NCBI GenBank assembly: GCA_019421365.1
Contig: JAHZFJ010000002.1
Span: forward strand, 1 to 64,000
Direction of reading: 5' to 3'
Length of the DNA: 64,000 nt
DNA from: Lachnospiraceae bacterium
Lineage (GTDB): Bacteria > Bacillota > Clostridia > Lachnospirales > Lachnospiraceae
Of the stretch, positions 8,888 to 17,590 are shown piece by piece. The stretch's first letter is position 1, and each line of letters begins with the position of its first letter. Position numbers and translations under genes: made by a program. A model generated the notes under the pieces. It was not told the DNA's origin. It worked only from the letters and a program-made list of their open reading frames with translations, and searched no databases.

Positions 8888-9676
8888 ATGAAAAAAGGTC
8901 TAGTATATTTATTGAGTGTATTTATGGTATTAAGTTTAATTGGTTGTTCGAACAGTAAGGAAACAAAGAAGAATCTTGATCCAGAAACCATTTATGAAGA
9001 TGCAGCCAAGAAAACGGCTGATTTGAAAGACATTGATGGTACGGCAACCATGAAGATGGTAATGTCACAAGGCGAAGAAACCATGGATATAAGTATGGAT
9101 ATGGATATCAAGATGACTGAAATCAATACTAAAGATATGAAGTATCTTTGTGATACCAAGATGTCTATGTTAGGCGCGGATTTGGATATGAAGATGTTCT
9201 ATACTGATGGATATTATTATATAGAAAGTTTAGGACAGAAGATGAAATACCCGATGGATTACTCTGCCATGCTTGTTAAAGTGAATGAGAGTACAATGCA
9301 GTCTAGTGATTTATCTAAGTATATGAAGGAGATCAAAGCTACGCAGGAAGGTGATAATACAATTGTTACTTTTCAATTAGACGGAGAAAAGATGAAAGAA
9401 TATATCCAGAATATAATGTCAGACTTAGGCACTGGTATTGACAATGGTTTATACTCAGGAATAGAGGGAAATGTGGAAACAACAATTAATAAAGATGGAT
9501 ATTTCTCGTCAGTTAAGATGGATCTTGTACTTGATATGAACATAGAAGGTAAGGCAATGAAGATGAATATGGACATGGATATAGTTTATAATAATCCAGG
9601 AAAAGCAGTTAAAGCAATTGAACTTCCCGACTTAGAGGGCTATACGGAAATTGATCCAAGTGAATTAAATGAATAA
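8888..9676 (+). CDS. Lipoprotein, DUF6612-like
   Basis: A 262-residue protein with an N-terminal lipid-attachment signal (MKKGLVYLLSVFMVLSLIGC, cysteine at 20). The mature part is Met- and Asp-rich, with alternating beta strands such as DGTATMKMVMSQGEETMDIS and MDLVLDMNIEGKAMKM. This strand pattern, with a late segment NKDGYFSSVKMDL, matches DUF6612-type / LppX-like lipoproteins in Firmicutes. These are thought to form an incomplete beta-barrel that holds a hydrophobic ligand; that role is inference here. Monocistronic, with AGGGAGC before the ATG and a strong terminator after it. Confidence 0.65.
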   Translation: MKKGLVYLLSVFMVLSLIGCSNSKETKKNLDPETIYEDAAKKTADLKDIDGTATMKMVMSQGEETMDISMDMDIKMTEINTKDMKYLCDTKMSMLGADLDMKMFYTDGYYYIESLGQKMKYPMDYSAMLVKVNESTMQSSDLSKYMKEIKATQEGDNTIVTFQLDGEKMKEYIQNIMSDLGTGIDNGLYSGIEGNVETTINKDGYFSSVKMDLVLDMNIEGKAMKMNMDMDIVYNNPGKAVKAIELPDLEGYTEIDPSELNE

Positions 9677-9692
9677 TGAAATAGTAAGCAGT

Positions 9693-9724
9693 AATAAGGT
9701 TACCTAACATAGGTAACCTTATTT
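9693..9724 (+). terminator. Terminator of the DUF6612-like gene
   Basis: AATAAGGTTACCT (9693-9705) pairs perfectly with AGGTAACCTTATT (9711-9723), with a five-base loop. Confidence 0.85.
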
Positions 9725-10198
9725 AGTGTAAATTGTACCATAAGAATTGTTAATCCTACATAGTAATAATTTTTCATCTAATTAGAATGAAAGTAGCTAT
9801 ACATCGTTATTTTGGAAAAACAGTATCAAAGGTGGTTATTATGTCTTTACATGAATTGTCAACTACTGTAATATTAGGAGGAGATGATAACGTGAAAGGG
9901 CGATAGGCCGCTATCAGAGGATTGTTAACTTAATAATCAATAAGAGAGGGCTAATAATCATTATTAATACTGCATAATCACTAGGTGCACTTTGTTTTAA
10001 GAATATATGATTAAGATCTTAAACAGTATTAGTAACTTAATATTTAATAATCAAGAATGAATTTAATTATGTAAGATGAAGTTGTTTTTTAATCAAGTGA
10101 TGATTATTGAAAGCAAGTTATTGATTTATTGAGAATTATTGATATATTAATAATAAATAATATGTTAAAAGTATTAATGATTAAGAAGAGGAAGAAAA
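9725..10198 (+). other. AT-rich intergenic region with repeated TAATCA motifs
   Basis: No convincing gene lies here. A 21-codon ORF at 9841-9906 (MSLHELSTTVILGGDDNVKG...) has a weak ribosome site and is doubtful. GATAG/CTATC arms form a small hairpin near 9902-9916. From 9934 to 10183 the hexamer TAATCA or its complement TGATTA occurs eight times (9934, 9955, 9975, 10008, 10048, 10090, 10101, 10178). This could be a regulatory array for the MATE gene or simply low-complexity sequence. Confidence 0.4.
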
Positions 10199-11533
10199 GT
10201 GAAACATAATTTAGAAACAGAAAAAGTAAACCGATTATTATGGCAACTTAGTATACCAGCCATTCTGGGAATGCTAAGTAGTGCTATATTTAACATCGCA
10301 GATAGAATATTTGTTGGTAAGATAAATTCAGATGCATTAACGGCAGTTGGAATAACGATGCCAATTCAAATCTTACAGATGGCATTTATACTGTTAATTG
10401 GAATTGGATCGTCTTCACTTATCTCCATTAAGCTAGGAGAGGAGAAAAAGGAAGAGGCAGAAGCTATACTATACTTAGCATTTAAATCAATCATACTATT
10501 CTTGATAGTATTTGCAGGAGTATTCTTGATTTTTTTAGGTCCAATTTTAGATTCACTAGCTATATCAAAAGAAGTATATCCTTATGCAAAAGAGTATATT
10601 GTTGTTATAATTGTTGGTTCCATAATTGGAATACCGGGCTATTGTTTAAACAATTCATTACGCTCTATTGGTCAAGCTAAGACATCAATGAATATTATCG
10701 TGGTAACTTCGATTCTTAATATAATCTTAGATCCAATATTTATATTTGTATTCAAACTTGGTATTGCAGGAGCAGCGATAGCTACGGTTATTTCGCAGAC
10801 GACCCTTACCATATATGTGGTATATGTGTTTATGAAAAGAAAGGACTTCATGATTCATCTAAGGAAATGTAAGGTCGAACATGAATGGAAATTATTTATA
10901 GATGCGCTCAAGATGGGGCTTCCTTCTTTTTATGTGCAAGTACTTGCTACGGTTGTAAATGTTTTTATAAACAATAGTCTACTACGATATGGAACAGATT
11001 TAGATATTGCAGCGGTTACAATTATGTCAAGTATATTTAGCTTCTATCATATGGTTATATTCGGAATTGTCCAAGGAAATAATGCCATATGCGGATATAA
11101 TTATGGTGCAAAGCGATTTGACCGGGTAAGAAGATCCTTAGAACTTGCACTATTGTATGGATTTGCGTTATCAACTATCTTATTCATAGTGATACAGGTC
11201 TATCCAAGTGGGATAGTAGGAATGTTTTCCGATGATCCGGTTTTAGTAGAGAATGCGTCTAAAGGTATTAGATTATATCTTTGTATGTTGCCACTGATAG
11301 GATTACAGACCGTAAGTTCACAGTACTTTCAGGCAGTTGGTAAGGCAAAGAGAAGTAGTATGTTATCCTTTTTACGTTATGGTGTAATAATTATACCAGC
11401 TATACTCATTTTAGCACCTAGACTAGGAGTAAATGGAATCTATATTAGTAATGCATTATCAGATGGCCTGGCCTCTGTCATTGCATTAATTTATATAATA
11501 ATAGAATTAAAAAGACTGAAGAATTTAGAATAA
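10199..11533 (+). CDS. MATE family multidrug/Na+ efflux transporter
   Basis: A 444-residue membrane protein with about twelve hydrophobic helices in two similar halves. The first half holds WQLSIPAILGMLSSAIFNIADRIFVGKI and the second MGLPSFYVQVLATVVNVFINN, typical of MATE exporters that use Na+ or H+ gradients to expel cationic compounds. Later landmarks include GNNAICGYNYGAKRFDRVRR. The start is GTG at 10199, preceded by AAGAGGAAG. It is preceded by a 0.5-kb AT-rich spacer with many TAATCA motifs. The substrate cannot be told from sequence. Confidence 0.9.
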   Translation: MKHNLETEKVNRLLWQLSIPAILGMLSSAIFNIADRIFVGKINSDALTAVGITMPIQILQMAFILLIGIGSSSLISIKLGEEKKEEAEAILYLAFKSIILFLIVFAGVFLIFLGPILDSLAISKEVYPYAKEYIVVIIVGSIIGIPGYCLNNSLRSIGQAKTSMNIIVVTSILNIILDPIFIFVFKLGIAGAAIATVISQTTLTIYVVYVFMKRKDFMIHLRKCKVEHEWKLFIDALKMGLPSFYVQVLATVVNVFINNSLLRYGTDLDIAAVTIMSSIFSFYHMVIFGIVQGNNAICGYNYGAKRFDRVRRSLELALLYGFALSTILFIVIQVYPSGIVGMFSDDPVLVENASKGIRLYLCMLPLIGLQTVSSQYFQAVGKAKRSSMLSFLRYGVIIIPAILILAPRLGVNGIYISNALSDGLASVIALIYIIIELKRLKNLE

Positions 11534-11613
11534 TAAACACTACTTAGCGCTGCATATCCACAAACTTCTTCGCATATGCATAAATGATACGAATAGGGAC
11601 AGTGGGAGAAGCT

Positions 11614-12093
11614 ATGCGTGATAATGAGAAGGTTAAGAAAGATAGAGAGTTAATTACGGAGTCAAGATTCCAAACAATTGTATGCGTTCTACTTTTTATG
11701 TTTGCTATAATTTTATGTACGACCGATTATATTAGGCAGAAAAAAGTAGAGACGCTTTCAGCAGAAGCAGTTTCAGAGGAAGATCTTAAATCACAAGCAA
11801 TACTTGCATTGTTACATAACAACATTGAAAAAGATTTAAGTGCATATTATGATCAACACTTTACAGTGCCTCTAGAGTATTTTTTATATTCGATGCAGCT
11901 TATGCATATACAACCGGCCAGGCCTGGTTATGAGATGGTTGTGGGTGTAACTCCTGTAATTGGACCGCATGATTCAGTCGGGTATGATGAATTAACCTAT
12001 GTAGTGGATTATTCAGGGAATTTAACATTGAAACAACATAAACATATTAAAGATTACGAACTACCTGATCGATATAGAGATATTCAAAAATGA
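11614..12093 (+). CDS. DUF3888-like membrane-anchored protein
   Basis: About 159 residues: a cytoplasmic N-terminus, one membrane helix (FQTIVCVLLFMFAIILC) and an extracytoplasmic domain. The outer domain contains KDLSAYYDQHFTVPLEYFLY, then VGVTPVIGPHDSVGYDELTY, which fits the DUF3888 pattern (aromatic/Asp helix, then a GPH strand and turn). ATG at 11614 is preferred over 11584 because GGGAGAAG lies just before it. The same strand carries a MATE gene upstream and a DUF3298 gene downstream. No function is known for the family. Confidence 0.6.
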   Translation: MRDNEKVKKDRELITESRFQTIVCVLLFMFAIILCTTDYIRQKKVETLSAEAVSEEDLKSQAILALLHNNIEKDLSAYYDQHFTVPLEYFLYSMQLMHIQPARPGYEMVVGVTPVIGPHDSVGYDELTYVVDYSGNLTLKQHKHIKDYELPDRYRDIQK

Positions 12094-12208
12094 ACACATT
12101 TGGTTTAGCAGTCAATCAAGATGATATATGCCAAAAGAGCACTCTTCTTAAGTTTTTCTTACAACTAACTACGTAATGTTGACTTAATCAATAAGTGGAA
12201 GTATATTT

Positions 12209-12283
12209 ATGGAGCAGAAAAAAATATACGCCTCAGGAGATATAAGTTATGTAGATATGAGACAGATAGGAGAAGCATTATGA
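12209..12283 (+). CDS. Possible 24-residue leader peptide
   Basis: ATG at 12209 opens a 24-codon ORF, MEQKKIYASGDISYVDMRQI plus four residues, whose TGA overlaps the ATG of the DUF3298 gene (ATGA). AGTGGAAG lies upstream. The overlap suggests translational coupling. There is no homology I recognise, so coding status is uncertain. Confidence 0.3.
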   Translation: MEQKKIYASGDISYVDMRQIGEAL

Positions 12284-13140
12284 AGAAATGTAAATATTCA
12301 AAAATAGGTATTTTATGTGCATGTGCGTTAGTGGTATCACCAATCAGCAGTGTAACTACAAGAGCGCAGTCGAATAATTTGGCGAATAATAATGCTGCAA
12401 TTGTAGTAGCTAACAATGCTACAACTACGGGGACGCAGGTAACTATGAAGACCAATAATATCAATAACACACAGTCAGAGTCAATAAAAAAAGTAACGAT
12501 AGATACCAAAACGTATAAGAAGCAATATAAACTAAAAGATGGAACAATATATAAGGAAGTAAATTATACAATTCCTGTATTAACTGGAGAATCAGAAGGT
12601 ATAGCAACGATTAATACATACTATACTAAGCTTTTGAATAAATGGAAGAAGAATAGTACGAAGGATTTAAAAGAAGCTAAATCAATGAAAGAGGAATCTG
12701 ATTTAGATGGATATTATAGTGATGAAACTAGTTTTAAAGTAAAATATAATAAAGATGGATATATCAGCATATTTCATACAGGATATTATAATACAATGGG
12801 AGCACATGGAGCTCCATACTATGAAGCTCATACCTTTGATCTAAATACAGGTAAAGAATTGAAATTAAAAGACATTATGTCTGGTACGGACAAACAGATT
12901 CAAGAACATATATATAATGCATTCGCCAAAGATATAAAGAAAAACAGTGATAAATATTTTAGTGATGCATTAAAAACTTTAAAAAAATCAGTAAGTGCTA
13001 AAAACAAAGACTTTTATTTGACTAGTAGCAATATCGTCTTTTTTGATGCTTCAGAGAATTTAGCGCCATATGCTGCAGGATTAATAACTGCAAAGATTTC
13101 ATACAAGAACACATCGTATTTTAAATTAAAATTCAACTAG
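12280..13140 (+). CDS. Secreted DUF3298/RsiV-like protein
   Basis: A 286-residue protein with a signal peptide (MKKCKYSKIGILCACALVVS to about residue 29, TTRAQ) and an Asn/Thr-rich linker (residues 30-65). It then carries a DUF4163-DUF3298 pair: INTYYTKLLNKWKK, GYISIFHTGYYNTMGAHGAP, and TFDLNTGKELKLKDIMSG, the last typical of DUF3298. The same domain occurs in RsiV (lysozyme sensor) and PdaC (peptidoglycan deacetylase), but this protein has neither a membrane anchor nor a catalytic domain. A lysozyme- or wall-binding role is possible but not shown. Its start overlaps a possible leader peptide. Confidence 0.75.
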   Translation: MKKCKYSKIGILCACALVVSPISSVTTRAQSNNLANNNAAIVVANNATTTGTQVTMKTNNINNTQSESIKKVTIDTKTYKKQYKLKDGTIYKEVNYTIPVLTGESEGIATINTYYTKLLNKWKKNSTKDLKEAKSMKEESDLDGYYSDETSFKVKYNKDGYISIFHTGYYNTMGAHGAPYYEAHTFDLNTGKELKLKDIMSGTDKQIQEHIYNAFAKDIKKNSDKYFSDALKTLKKSVSAKNKDFYLTSSNIVFFDASENLAPYAAGLITAKISYKNTSYFKLKFN

Positions 13141-13151
13141 AGTAAATTCAT

Positions 13152-13294
13152 TTGACCAAATATATACAAAATGATAAAATATAGTCAATAAGATCGTACT
13201 GATGGTAAGGATACGTTCCGAATCAAAAGACGTGAGTAAAACATAAATCGTGTGTTGTTACCCTTAGTGCGCTTATGCGAGCTAAGGGTTTTTT
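13152..13294 (+). promoter_or_regulatory. Promoter and structured leader RNA with terminator, upstream of the hyd cluster
   Basis: A promoter (TTGACC 13152-13157, 17-bp spacer, TAAAAT 13175-13180) is followed by about 80 nt of leader and then a terminator: CCCTTAG (13261-13267), CTAAGGG (13282-13288) and six T. The coding start follows only 35 nt later. TAAGG near 13206 could pair with CCTTA in the terminator's left arm, giving a mutually exclusive antiterminator. That arrangement suggests a riboswitch or attenuator. I could not match it to a known class; it lacks the T-box, TPP, SAM and cobalamin signatures I know. Confidence 0.55.
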
Positions 13295-13328
13295 ACGTAA
13301 TAAACAAAGAAAGGAGATGTATATTGAC

Positions 13329-13574
13329 GTGGATACAAGAGTGGCTGTAATAGGAATTATAGTTGAGAACAGTGATTCTGTTGAAGAGTTGAATCAGTTA
13401 TTACATGAATATGGAACATATATTATAGGGCGTATGGGGATTCCCTACCGCGAAAGAAAGATTAACATTATTAGCATAGCAATTGATGCACCACAAGACA
13501 TTATCAGTGCATTAGCTGGAAAGATAGGAAGGTTATCAGGAGTTAGTGCTAAGACAGCTTATTCAAATGTTTAG
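13329..13574 (+). CDS. TM1266-type regulator linked to iron hydrogenase maturation
   Basis: About 81 residues with an ACT/NikR-C-like ferredoxin fold: VAVIGIIVENSDSVEELNQL, then GRMGIPYRERKINIISIAID and GRLSGVSAKTAYS. This matches the TM1266 family (putative iron-only hydrogenase system regulator), usually found with hydE, hydG and hydF, as here. I place the start at GTG 13329 (family members begin MDTRVA... or similar) with AAGGAG at 13311-13316. Longer starts at 13317 and 13275 are possible, but the latter lies inside the upstream terminator. The ligand and target are unknown. Confidence 0.8.
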   Translation: MDTRVAVIGIIVENSDSVEELNQLLHEYGTYIIGRMGIPYRERKINIISIAIDAPQDIISALAGKIGRLSGVSAKTAYSNV

Positions 13575-13576
13575 TA

Positions 13577-13779
13577 TAGGAAATTGTGAAACTCTTCTCC
13601 ATGTCGACAACATATCTGAGTTTTAAGGCTGCCTACTACAATTGCCTTAAAATTGTGTTACTTACCCATACAATAAAAAGCATTGTATGTGACGTAATCA
13701 CAATTCAGGCAATCGTACCGGCAGACATAAAACACATTGATATGTTTGCCGCCATTACAAAGAGTATCGCAATTTCCTA
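13577..13779. repeat. Intergenic inverted-repeat element A1 (MITE-like)
   Basis: A 203-bp near-palindrome with terminal inverted repeats: TAGGAAATTGTGAAACTCTT at the left end and the complement of TAGGAAATTGCGATACTCTT at the right end. Internal arms also pair: AACATATC with GATATGTT, and ATTGCCTTAAAATTGTG with CACAATTCAGGCAAT. It sits between the TM1266-like gene and hydE. The first 32 bp recur at 24323. A 64-codon ORF inside is only a by-product of the palindrome. Confidence 0.75.
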
Positions 13780-13805
13780 GATATATAATATATTGTGAGG
13801 TGACT

Positions 13806-14843
13806 ATGAAGAATATAATCAATCGTTTAGCAGAGAATCGTATGTTATCAAGAGATGAATTTCGTGAGTTGTTAACCAATATTACGGAGGAGGAACAAGA
13901 GTATCTAGCACAAAAGGCAAGAGAAGTGAGACATCAGGTTTATGGTCATGATGTTTACACAAGAGGGCTAATTGAGTTTACCAACTATTGTAAGAACGAC
14001 TGTTACTATTGCGGGATACGTAGATCGAATCAGAATGCTTCTAGATATCGTTTGTCAAAGGAGGATATCCTGCTATGTTGTAAGACTGGTCATGAATTAG
14101 GGTTCCGAACCTTTGTTTTACAAGGAGGCGAAGACGGATACTTTACAGATGATCGACTTGAGGATATTGTTCGTTCTATTAAAAGGGACTATCCGGACTG
14201 TGCAATTACATTGTCCTTAGGAGAACGTAGTTATGACAGTTATAAGAGGTTATTTGATGCCGGTGCTGATCGTTATCTACTACGACATGAGACGGCAAAT
14301 GAAGAACATTATGGGATACTTCATCCGAAAGAAATGTCATTGGATAACAGAAAGCAATGTCTTATCCAGTTAAAGAACATAGGATATCAGGTAGGTTGTG
14401 GATTTATGGTGGGCTCACCGGACCAGACTGTGGATAACTTAATTGATGATTTAGAATTTATAAAAGAGTTAGAGCCACACATGGTAGGAATAGGACCATT
14501 TATTCCACATAAGGATACTCCATTCGCAGACCGAACACAGGGAACATTAGAGATGACACTAAGGTTATTAAGTATCATTAGACTTATGCATCCTCATGTG
14601 TTGCTACCTGCAACAACTGCTCTCGGAACTATTAACCCACTAGGAAGAGAAAAGGGAATCTTAGCGGGAGCCAATGTAGTTATGCCAAACTTGTCACCAA
14701 CCAGTGTTAGGAAAAAGTATATGCTTTATGATAATAAAATCTGTACGGGAGATGAGGCAGCAGAATGTCGTATGTGCCTTGGAAGACGTATGGATAGCAT
14801 CGGCTATCAATTGGTGGTAGATCGAGGCGATTATAGAATATAG
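13806..14843 (+). CDS. hydE: [FeFe] hydrogenase maturase HydE (radical SAM)
   Basis: A 345-residue radical SAM enzyme needed, with HydF and HydG, to build the H-cluster of [FeFe] hydrogenase. The SAM cluster motif is CKNDCYYC (C62, C66, C69), preceded by GLIEFTNY. The body shows FRTFVLQGGEDGYF, TLSLGERSYD and PFIPHKDTPFAD. Near the C-terminus CTGDEAAECRMC gives a CX7CX2C motif with the spacing of the second, non-essential cluster site known in Thermotoga HydE. ATG at 13806 follows GAGGTGA; the ORF extends back to 13737 but through the repeat element. It is the first of hydE-hydG-hydF. No hydrogenase gene is in the window. Confidence 0.95.
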   Translation: MKNIINRLAENRMLSRDEFRELLTNITEEEQEYLAQKAREVRHQVYGHDVYTRGLIEFTNYCKNDCYYCGIRRSNQNASRYRLSKEDILLCCKTGHELGFRTFVLQGGEDGYFTDDRLEDIVRSIKRDYPDCAITLSLGERSYDSYKRLFDAGADRYLLRHETANEEHYGILHPKEMSLDNRKQCLIQLKNIGYQVGCGFMVGSPDQTVDNLIDDLEFIKELEPHMVGIGPFIPHKDTPFADRTQGTLEMTLRLLSIIRLMHPHVLLPATTALGTINPLGREKGILAGANVVMPNLSPTSVRKKYMLYDNKICTGDEAAECRMCLGRRMDSIGYQLVVDRGDYRI

Positions 14844-14901
14844 ACTAATGGGAAAGCGATGTGTTAACACAGACCTAACTCAGAAGAAAGGAAGAATAAT
14901 A

Positions 14902-16320
14902 ATGTATAATGTAAATTCGCTTAAGGCGGAGGAGTTTATCAATCATGAGGAGATTATGGAGACTCTTCAGTACGCAGAGGAAAACAAGAATAATGTAGAA
15001 GTTATTGATGCAATTATTGCGAAAGCAAGATTGAGGAAAGGATTATCACATCGAGAGGCAGCAGTTTTACTAGATTGTGAAATTCCAGAGAAGGTTCAAG
15101 AAATCTTTGAATTGGCAGAGCAAATTAAGAAAGATTTTTATGGGAATCGAATTGTTATGTTTGCTCCATTATATCTATCCAATTATTGTGTGAATGGCTG
15201 TGTATATTGCCCATATCATATGAAGAATAAGCATATTGCTAGAAAGAAATTAACGCAAGAAGAGGTAGCAAGAGAAGTAATTGCGCTACAAGATATGGGA
15301 CACAAACGTCTGGCAATTGAAGCAGGCGAGGATCCTGTGAATAATCCTATTGAATATATTTTGGATTGTATCAAAACCATTTACAGTATTAAACATAAGA
15401 ATGGAGCAATAAGACGTGTAAATGTTAATATCGCTGCAACTACAGTTGAGAATTACCGTAAGCTTAAGGAAGCGGGAATAGGCACATATATATTATTTCA
15501 AGAAACATATCATAAAGAAAGTTATGAGAAATTACATCCAACAGGACCAAAGCATAACTACGATTATCATACAGAAGCCATGGACCGCGCCATGGAGGGT
15601 GGAATTGATGATGTAGGAATTGGTGTGTTATTCGGACTTGAATTGTATCGATATGAGTTAGTAGGATTGTTAATGCATGCAGAACATCTAGAAGCTGTAC
15701 ATGGAGTTGGGCCACATACGATTAGTGTACCTAGAATACGTCGTGCAGATGATATCGATCCAGATGTATTTGATAATGGTATAACAGATGAAATGTTTGC
15801 AAAAATTGTAGCGTGTATCCGTGTATCTGTGCCATATACAGGTATGATTGTCTCTACAAGAGAGAGTAAAGAAGTACGTGAGAAAGTGTTACATGCGGGT
15901 GTTTCACAACTTAGTGGTGGATCAAGGACAAGTGTAGGCGGTTATCATGAAGAGGAGGCTAAGGAAGATAACTCTGCTCAATTTGATGTTAGCGACCAGA
16001 GAACATTAGATGAGGTGGTTAACTGGTTAATGGAAATTGGTTATCTTCCTAGTTTCTGTACGGCATGCTACCGTGAAGGCAGAACGGGGGACCGTTTCAT
16101 GAGTCTATGTAAGAGTGGACAGATCCAAAACTGTTGCCATCCGAATGCTTTGATGACACTGAAAGAATACCTAGAAGATTACGCAAGTGACGAAACGAAG
16201 AAATTAGGCTATGAATTGATTGCTAATGAATTAGAGAATATACCGAATGATAAGGTTAAGAAGATTGCAACTGAACATATCTATGATATCGAACATGGAA
16301 AGAGAGATTTTAGATTCTAA
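14902..16320 (+). CDS. hydG: [FeFe] hydrogenase maturase HydG (tyrosine lyase)
   Basis: A 472-residue radical SAM enzyme that cleaves tyrosine into p-cresol and dehydroglycine and delivers CO and CN- on iron for the H-cluster. The N-terminal cluster motif is CVNGCVYC (C96, C100, C103). The C-terminal CX2CX22C motif (FCTACYREG... to NCCHPNA) binds the auxiliary cluster where CO and CN form. Between them LAIEAGEDP, PTGPKHNYDYHTEAMDRAM and SGGSRTSVGGY are typical. ATG at 14902 has AAAGGAAG upstream; the ORF also opens at 14848, without a ribosome site. It begins 59 nt after hydE and is followed by hydF after 11 nt. Confidence 0.97.
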   Translation: MYNVNSLKAEEFINHEEIMETLQYAEENKNNVEVIDAIIAKARLRKGLSHREAAVLLDCEIPEKVQEIFELAEQIKKDFYGNRIVMFAPLYLSNYCVNGCVYCPYHMKNKHIARKKLTQEEVAREVIALQDMGHKRLAIEAGEDPVNNPIEYILDCIKTIYSIKHKNGAIRRVNVNIAATTVENYRKLKEAGIGTYILFQETYHKESYEKLHPTGPKHNYDYHTEAMDRAMEGGIDDVGIGVLFGLELYRYELVGLLMHAEHLEAVHGVGPHTISVPRIRRADDIDPDVFDNGITDEMFAKIVACIRVSVPYTGMIVSTRESKEVREKVLHAGVSQLSGGSRTSVGGYHEEEAKEDNSAQFDVSDQRTLDEVVNWLMEIGYLPSFCTACYREGRTGDRFMSLCKSGQIQNCCHPNALMTLKEYLEDYASDETKKLGYELIANELENIPNDKVKKIATEHIYDIEHGKRDFRF

Positions 16321-16331
16321 GGAGGTTCTCA

Positions 16332-17528
16332 ATGAATAGTAATTTGAACAACACGCCAACAGCTAATCGTGTACACATTGCATTCTATGGTAAAAGGAAT
16401 AGTGGTAAGTCTTCTATCATCAATGCAATTACAGGACAGACCGTTTCAATTGTATCAGAAGTAGCAGGAACGACAACAGATCCCGTCTATAAGCCAATGG
16501 AGATCAGTGGAATTGGGCCATGTATGTTAATAGATACAGCAGGATTTGATGATATTGGAGAACTTGGTAAAATCCGTGTACAAAAGACAGAAGGTGTCGT
16601 GGAAAAGACGGATATAGCAGTGTTATTGTTTTCGGACACAGACATGGAACAAGAGCTACAATGGTATGAGCAACTTTTGTCGAAGAATACACCGGTTGTA
16701 ACAGTAATTAGTAAGATTGATGACAATAAGGATCTATTAGAAATTGAAAACGCTGTGAAGAAGAATACGGATACGGAACCAATCTTAGTTAGTGCTAAGA
16801 CGGGAGAGGGGATCCCTCTACTGATGGAAGCATTGATTAAGAAGGTGCCAGAGGACTTTGAGAGGGAGAGTATAACAAGAGACCTTATTCATGAAGGTGA
16901 AAGTGTCCTTCTTGTAATGCCTCAAGATATTCAAGCACCAAAGGGCCGATTGATTTTACCACAAGTCCAAGTATTACGAGAATTATTAGATAAGAAATGT
17001 CTTGTAATGAGTGTTACGACGGATAAGCTAGATGAAGCCTTGGCTTGTATGAAGGAGGCACCTAAATTAATCATTACAGATTCACAGGTATTCAAAACTG
17101 TCTATGAAAAGAAGCCAGCGGAAAGTAAACTAACTTCATTTTCTATGTTGTATGCGGCATACAAAGGTGATATTGAATACTATAAAGAGGGAGCGAAAGT
17201 AATCGACTCCTTAACGGAAAATTCTAAAGTGTTAATTGCAGAATGTTGCAGTCATGCACCTCTTAAGGAAGATATCGGGCGTGAAAAGTTACCCCGAATG
17301 TTAAGAAACAAAGTTGGTCAAGGTCTGATAGTCGATGTGGTGAGTGGTATGGACTTTGGAACGAACTTGGAACAATATGACCTGATTATTCAATGTGGTG
17401 CATGTATGTTTAATAGAAAATTTGTTATGTCGAGGATTGGGCAAGCTATGGATAAGCAAATACCAATGTCTAACTATGGCGTGGTGTTAGCATATCTTAT
17501 TGGAATATTAGAGAATGTAAGTATATAA
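16332..17528 (+). CDS. hydF: [FeFe] hydrogenase maturation GTPase HydF
   Basis: A 398-residue scaffold that carries the H-cluster precursor and hands it to the hydrogenase. The N-terminal GTPase has the P-loop GKRNSGKSS, DTAGFDD (G3) and SKID (G4). The C-terminal cluster domain shows CSH and, 46 residues later, CGAC. The usual CxH-x(46-53)-HCxxC signature has His before the last CxxC; here it is Gln (LIIQCGAC). The ribosome site AAGGAGG precedes the ATG. It is the last gene of the hyd cluster and ends in a terminator that doubles as a predicted SdpR operator. Confidence 0.95.
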   Translation: MNSNLNNTPTANRVHIAFYGKRNSGKSSIINAITGQTVSIVSEVAGTTTDPVYKPMEISGIGPCMLIDTAGFDDIGELGKIRVQKTEGVVEKTDIAVLLFSDTDMEQELQWYEQLLSKNTPVVTVISKIDDNKDLLEIENAVKKNTDTEPILVSAKTGEGIPLLMEALIKKVPEDFERESITRDLIHEGESVLLVMPQDIQAPKGRLILPQVQVLRELLDKKCLVMSVTTDKLDEALACMKEAPKLIITDSQVFKTVYEKKPAESKLTSFSMLYAAYKGDIEYYKEGAKVIDSLTENSKVLIAECCSHAPLKEDIGREKLPRMLRNKVGQGLIVDVVSGMDFGTNLEQYDLIIQCGACMFNRKFVMSRIGQAMDKQIPMSNYGVVLAYLIGILENVSI

Positions 17529-17537
17529 GCGAAAAAC

Positions 17538-17590
17538 AATAAGGCAACATCTATTTAGAAAAAAATCTAAATAGATGTTGCCTTATTTGG
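17538..17590 (+). terminator. hydF terminator containing a second SdpR-type operator (O1)
   Basis: A 22-bp perfect stem: the arm at 17538-17559 (AATAAGGCAACAT plus CTATTTAGA) pairs with 17566-17587, around a six-A loop. The inner part is ATCTATTTAGA-N6-TCTAAATAGAT (17549-17576). The same 11-6-11 palindrome recurs at 17605-17632 over the sdpR promoter. The poly-T tail is weak, but the stem is very strong. Confidence 0.75.

Noticed and set aside
13586..13780. 64-codon + strand ORF before hydE
   Set aside because: It is produced by the inverted-repeat element and has no ribosome site.
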